DNA of 8,716 nt from Verrucomicrobiales bacterium (GTDB taxonomy: Bacteria > Verrucomicrobiota > Verrucomicrobiia > Limisphaerales > UBA1096), in NCBI GenBank assembly GCA_011523195.1, contig WTHH01000323.1, forward strand, positions 1-8,716. Reading direction: 5' to 3'. The translations under genes and the position numbers were made by a program. Within the stretch, counting starts at the first letter, position 1. Each line of letters starts with the position of its first letter. Below the pieces are notes generated by a model. It searched no databases and was not told the origin of the DNA. It was given only the letters and a program-made list of their open reading frames with translations. Positions 6,572 through 8,716 of this stretch are shown piece after piece.

Positions 6572-7642
6572 TTAATGAAGAAACATCGCGTCTCCGTAGC
6601 TGAAGAAGCGGTAACGATTTTCGATTGCCTCCGCGTAGGCCTGCATCACCAAATCGTGACCGGCAGCACCTCCGGGTTCGGCGAAGGCACTGACCAGCAT
6701 CAGCAGCGTGGACTTGGGTAGATGAAAGTTTGTCAGCAACGCATCGACGACGCGGAAGTCGTGCGGTGGGTGGATGAAAATATCGGTTCGATCTTGCTGG
6801 GGAGCGATGTCGCCGTTTTCATCCGTGGCAGACTCAAGCACGCGCATACTGGTCGTGCCAACGGCAACGATGCGCCGTCCTGCCCGCTTGGTTTCGTTGA
6901 TCGCCTGCGCTGCTTCGGCCGAAATCTCGAACCACTCCTCGTGCATCGGGTGATCCTCGATCGTGTCGCACTCCACCGGTTGAAACGTCCCCGGGCCAAC
7001 GTGCAGCGTGACTTCCGCCACGCCGATGCCCATGGCTTTCAGATTATCGAGGAACGGTCCGGTGAAATGCAGCCCGGCCGTGGGGGCGGCCACGGAGCCT
7101 TCCTGCTTTGCGTACACCGTTTGGTAGCGCTCCCGGTCTGTCATCGTGTCGGCCGGGTTTCTCTCGATGTACGGTGGCAACGGCGTCTCTCCAATCTCCG
7201 ACAGCAATTGAAAGACGTCCGCCGAATCCGGCAATTGGAGGAGGTACTTGCCGGTTTCGTTTTTGTCGATGGCCGTCATCCAGTAGTCGGTGGGCGTGCC
7301 CTTGAGGTTGTGTAACTGGATGCGTGTGCCGTTGTGAATGCGTTTGCCGGGCCGCAGCATGCACCACCACCGGCCGGGGGAGTGCTGCTCTGTCAGCAAT
7401 ATTTCAACGCGTGCCCCGTCGCCATCCTTTTGGCCCCGTACACGGGCGGGCATCACGCGGGAATTGTTCACGACCAGCAGGTCGCCTGACTTGAGACAGT
7501 CGGCCAGATCGGCAAATTGCCGATGAGCCAGGCGCTTGGCCAAGCGCTCCACGACCAGCAGGCGGGAGGCATCCCGGCGCTCCGCGGGATGTTGCGCTAT
7601 CAATTCTGGAGGGAGGTCGTAGTCGAATTCGGCCGTTCGCAC
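6572..7642 (-). CDS. queA: S-adenosylmethionine:tRNA ribosyltransferase-isomerase (QueA)
   Basis: QueA transfers and rearranges the ribosyl group of S-adenosylmethionine onto preQ1-modified tRNA to make epoxyqueuosine, the penultimate step of queuosine synthesis in the cytoplasm. The 356-residue product is full length and has the family's motifs: FDYDLPPELIAQHPAERRDASRLLV (6-30, N-terminal), DLLVVNNSRVMPAR (54-67), YQTVYAKQEGSVAAPTAGLHFT (173-194), TLHVGPGTFQPV (212-223), VGTTSMRVLES (261-271), LTNFHLPKSTLLMLVSAF (303-320) and YRFFSYGDAMFL (344-355). The start is GTG 7642, chosen because the family N-terminus begins right there; only a weak AAAGAG precedes it. Residues 33-40 (RLAKRLAH) are encoded by the palindromic repeat where relatives usually have something like RATGEIEH. 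The reductase gene follows after 75 bp; mraZ is divergent. Confidence 0.96.
   Translation of the reverse strand: MRTAEFDYDLPPELIAQHPAERRDASRLLVVERLAKRLAHRQFADLADCLKSGDLLVVNNSRVMPARVRGQKDGDGARVEILLTEQHSPGRWWCMLRPGKRIHNGTRIQLHNLKGTPTDYWMTAIDKNETGKYLLQLPDSADVFQLLSEIGETPLPPYIERNPADTMTDRERYQTVYAKQEGSVAAPTAGLHFTGPFLDNLKAMGIGVAEVTLHVGPGTFQPVECDTIEDHPMHEEWFEISAEAAQAINETKRAGRRIVAVGTTSMRVLESATDENGDIAPQQDRTDIFIHPPHDFRVVDALLTNFHLPKSTLLMLVSAFAEPGGAAGHDLVMQAYAEAIENRYRFFSYGDAMFLH
7526..7549. repeat. Palindromic repeat copy 5, two 12-bp units in queA
   Basis: AGCCAGGCGCTT followed by GGCCAAGCGCTC, containing the perfect core GCGCTTGGCCAAGCGC at 7532-7547. On the coding strand it reads RLAKRLAH, replacing a normally variable QueA segment without changing its length. 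Confidence 0.85.
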
Positions 7643-7700
7643 GGGCGCTCTTTACCGGTTTTTCGGCGGCAGTGCGATTCCTTTGCTGTACAGCCCGCAT

Positions 7701-7718
7701 GGCCGAGCGCTTGGCCAA
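7701..7718. repeat. Palindromic repeat copy 6, partial, in the queA-mraZ spacer
   Basis: GGCCGAGCGCTTGGCCAA is one and a half units of the same 12-bp repeat (one substitution in the first unit). It is the only clear copy here outside a coding region. Confidence 0.65.
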
Positions 7719-7788
7719 TTTCGTGGTAATTCCTATATCGTTAACGAAATAGCCTACGAGGAGTGCAATTTGGGCAAGGGGGGGACAA

Positions 7789-7808
7789 ATGCAAAAAAAT
7801 GCAAAAAA
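7789..7808 (+). promoter_or_regulatory. Tandem A-tract repeat upstream of the mraZ promoter
   Basis: ATGCAAAAAA occurs twice in direct tandem (7789-7798 and 7799-7808). The A-tracts are spaced one helical turn apart and lie immediately upstream of the -35 hexamer, where they could bend DNA or serve as an UP element. Confidence 0.4.
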
Positions 7809-7812
7809 CCGG

Positions 7813-7841
7813 TTGACGTCTTGGGGAGAAAAAGGTAGAGA
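7813..7841 (+). promoter_or_regulatory. Candidate sigma-70-type promoter of mraZ
   Basis: TTGACG (7813-7818) matches the -35 consensus at five of six positions. TAGAGA (7836-7841) is a weak -10 at 17-bp spacing. Transcription would start near 7848, about 45 bases before the mraZ ATG. The -35 is convincing; the -10 is not strong. Confidence 0.45.
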
Positions 7842-7866
7842 ACGGGAAAGATTGGGACGCAACGGG
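7821..7866 (+). promoter_or_regulatory. mraZ: Candidate MraZ operator: GGG boxes at 10-bp phase
   Basis: In consecutive 10-bp blocks the same four positions read GGGG (7823), AGGT (7833), CGGG (7843), TGGG (7853) and CGGG (7863). MraZ proteins are known to bind direct repeats of TGGGN separated by 5 bp in their own promoter, which gives this 10-bp phase. The last three boxes are clean and cover the -10 and early transcribed region, where binding would block transcription. The upstream two are weaker. Confidence 0.6.
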
Positions 7867-7892
7867 CGGCTCTGCCATCTATTGCCTCAGTT

Positions 7893-8357
7893 ATGTCAGC
7901 AACCCAGGACCAGCCGGCGACCGTTTTTACAGCTCGATTCCGACACGGAATCGACGGGTCCCGGCGTGTCATGGTGCCCTCCAAGTGGCGGCCGAAATCA
8001 GGCAAATCGGAGTTGACCATCCTGCCGTGGCCCATCGGGGAGCAGCAGTATTTGTTGGTGCTGCCGCCGGCGCGTTGGGCGGTGTTGCTGGAGCGGTTAA
8101 ATGAGATGTCGCTCTCCGACGAGGAGGCGGCCGTGGTCGAGCGGGTGATCGGAGGCAGTTCCGCCCATGTGAAACTCGACAAGGTGGGACGCCTTTGCCT
8201 GCCGGAAGAACTGGCGAACGTAGCCGGCATCAAGCAGGAGGCCGTGCTGGTCGGCCGGCTGAACAAGTTTGAGATCTGGGCCCCGGATCGATTTGACGAA
8301 ACCAACCAGGGCAGCGAGGCCGTGGCCGCTGCCGCCATTAAGAATTTAAACCTATGA
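7893..8357 (+). CDS. mraZ: Transcriptional regulator MraZ
   Basis: MraZ is a ring-forming, AbrB-like DNA-binding protein that usually represses its own promoter and the division/cell-wall (dcw) cluster. The 154-residue product shows the two tandem half-domains: FRHGIDGSRRVMVPSKWRP (16-34), where the usual DxxGR is DGSRR, and VKLDKVGRLCLPEEL (93-107), with a standard DxxGR, followed by AVLVGRLNKFEIWAPDRF (117-134). The C-terminus is slightly extended (EAVAAAAIKNLNL). ATG 7893 fits the family start but has no Shine-Dalgarno sequence. Ten-bp-phased GGG boxes upstream suggest autoregulation. The stop overlaps the ATG of the next ORF (ATGA 8354-8357). That next ORF does not look like RsmH, the usual neighbour, so this copy may be outside a standard dcw cluster. 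Confidence 0.9.
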   Translation: MSATQDQPATVFTARFRHGIDGSRRVMVPSKWRPKSGKSELTILPWPIGEQQYLLVLPPARWAVLLERLNEMSLSDEEAAVVERVIGGSSAHVKLDKVGRLCLPEELANVAGIKQEAVLVGRLNKFEIWAPDRFDETNQGSEAVAAAAIKNLNL

Positions 8358-8716
8358 ACCTGATGCAGTACTTGTCGGTGGGTGGCGCGCTTGAGTCCCC
8401 GAGGGAGAAGCATTTCTCCCGCAGGATTGGCAGCAAGAAAAGTGAGCCGGCCGATGCTGTGGCGCGCGAGTCAGCACGAATGGAACCGGTGATTCTAGTT
8501 GAGCCGTCACGGCTTGAGGATGATCAGGGCGAGTTTGGTTTCATCGAGCCACTGGATATCGACCGTTCGTCGCAGGCGCCCGGCAATCACCTCGACCTGA
8601 AACAGGAAGAGGCCAAGCCGAAGGCGGACGAACAGGTGGAGGTGCACAGCAGAATCACGCCCACGCGCGTAAAAGTGGTGCGCAACGACCTTGTGGGGTC
8701 AGACATCGCGCTACGC
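8354..8716 (+). CDS. Uncharacterised protein coupled to mraZ (3' end outside window)
   Basis: The frame is open from ATG 8354 to the window edge, 121 residues without a stop, and its start overlaps the mraZ stop as ATGA. A second in-frame ATG is at 8363. The product begins MNLMQYLSVGGALESPREKH, a short possibly folded head, followed by a long charged segment rich in Glu, Asp, Lys, Arg, Ser and Pro (for example QEEAKPKADEQVEVHSRI) that is probably disordered. No signal peptide, membrane segment or catalytic motif is visible. I do not recognise a family; it does not resemble RsmH or FtsL. Translational coupling suggests co-regulation by MraZ and possibly a role in cell division or envelope control, which is inference only. 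Confidence 0.7.
   Translation, partial: MNLMQYLSVGGALESPREKHFSRRIGSKKSEPADAVARESARMEPVILVEPSRLEDDQGEFGFIEPLDIDRSSQAPGNHLDLKQEEAKPKADEQVEVHSRITPTRVKVVRNDLVGSDIALR

Larger units (their letters stand above)
7643..7892. other. Divergent queA-mraZ intergenic region
   Basis: The 250-bp spacer holds the partial palindromic repeat (7701-7718), a 10-bp palindrome TCGTTAACGA (7738-7747), the tandem A-tracts, and the mraZ promoter and GGG boxes. A queA promoter on the minus strand must also lie here, but no convincing hexamer pair was found. No RNA gene is recognisable. Confidence 0.6.

Noticed and set aside
7738..7747. TCGTTAACGA palindrome as an operator for queA
   Set aside because: It is a single 10-bp palindrome with no second copy and no convincing queA promoter nearby; noted only as part of the spacer.
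7404..7862. Minus-strand open frame spanning the queA start and the spacer
   Set aside because: It overlaps queA out of frame, crosses the mraZ promoter region and has no recognisable motif. The queA frame has clear family conservation to its first residues.

Overview
The window looks like chromosomal DNA of a Verrucomicrobiota or related PVC-superphylum bacterium. The main reason is the combination of PVC-expanded families: a DUF1552 protein, a large planctomycete-type cytochrome protein (PSCyt1-DUF1549-DUF1553) and its DUF1501 partner. A full-length queA and a MraZ with a degenerate first DxxGR box fit this. The phylum call rests on family composition, not on a search.

Layout. Bases 1-366 are the 3' end of a DUF1552 gene. 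Bases 526-1226 hold a membrane-anchored L,D-transpeptidase (YafK/ErfK-like) broken by two single-base insertions; removing one base at each site restores about 232 codons with the catalytic motif intact. Bases 1404-5814 are a two-gene operon for a Sec-exported double-CxxCH cytochrome-like protein and a Tat-exported DUF1501 protein. It ends in a 20-bp tail-to-tail overlap with a minus-strand RibD-C-type reductase (5795-6496). queA (6572-7642, minus) lies upstream of the reductase on the same strand. A 250-bp divergent spacer separates queA from mraZ (7893-8357, plus). mraZ overlaps by ATGA an uncharacterised ORF that runs off the window.

How the genes work together. The exported cytochrome-like protein and the DUF1501 protein are almost certainly co-expressed and act outside the cytoplasm. 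queA and the reductase may share a transcript. mraZ has a recognisable autoregulatory region: a promoter-like -35/-10 pair overlain by GGG boxes repeating every 10 bp, as in known MraZ operators.

The most unusual signal is a dispersed palindromic repeat, core GCGCTTGGCCAAGCGC, often in tandem as a 12-bp unit GGCCAAGCGCTT. It occurs inside the signal peptide of the cytochrome gene, at three places in the reductase, in queA and in the queA-mraZ spacer. It is read in frame as RLAKRLA or ALGQALG, so it looks like a coding-tolerated repeat family comparable in style to HIP1 or the Rickettsia palindromic elements.
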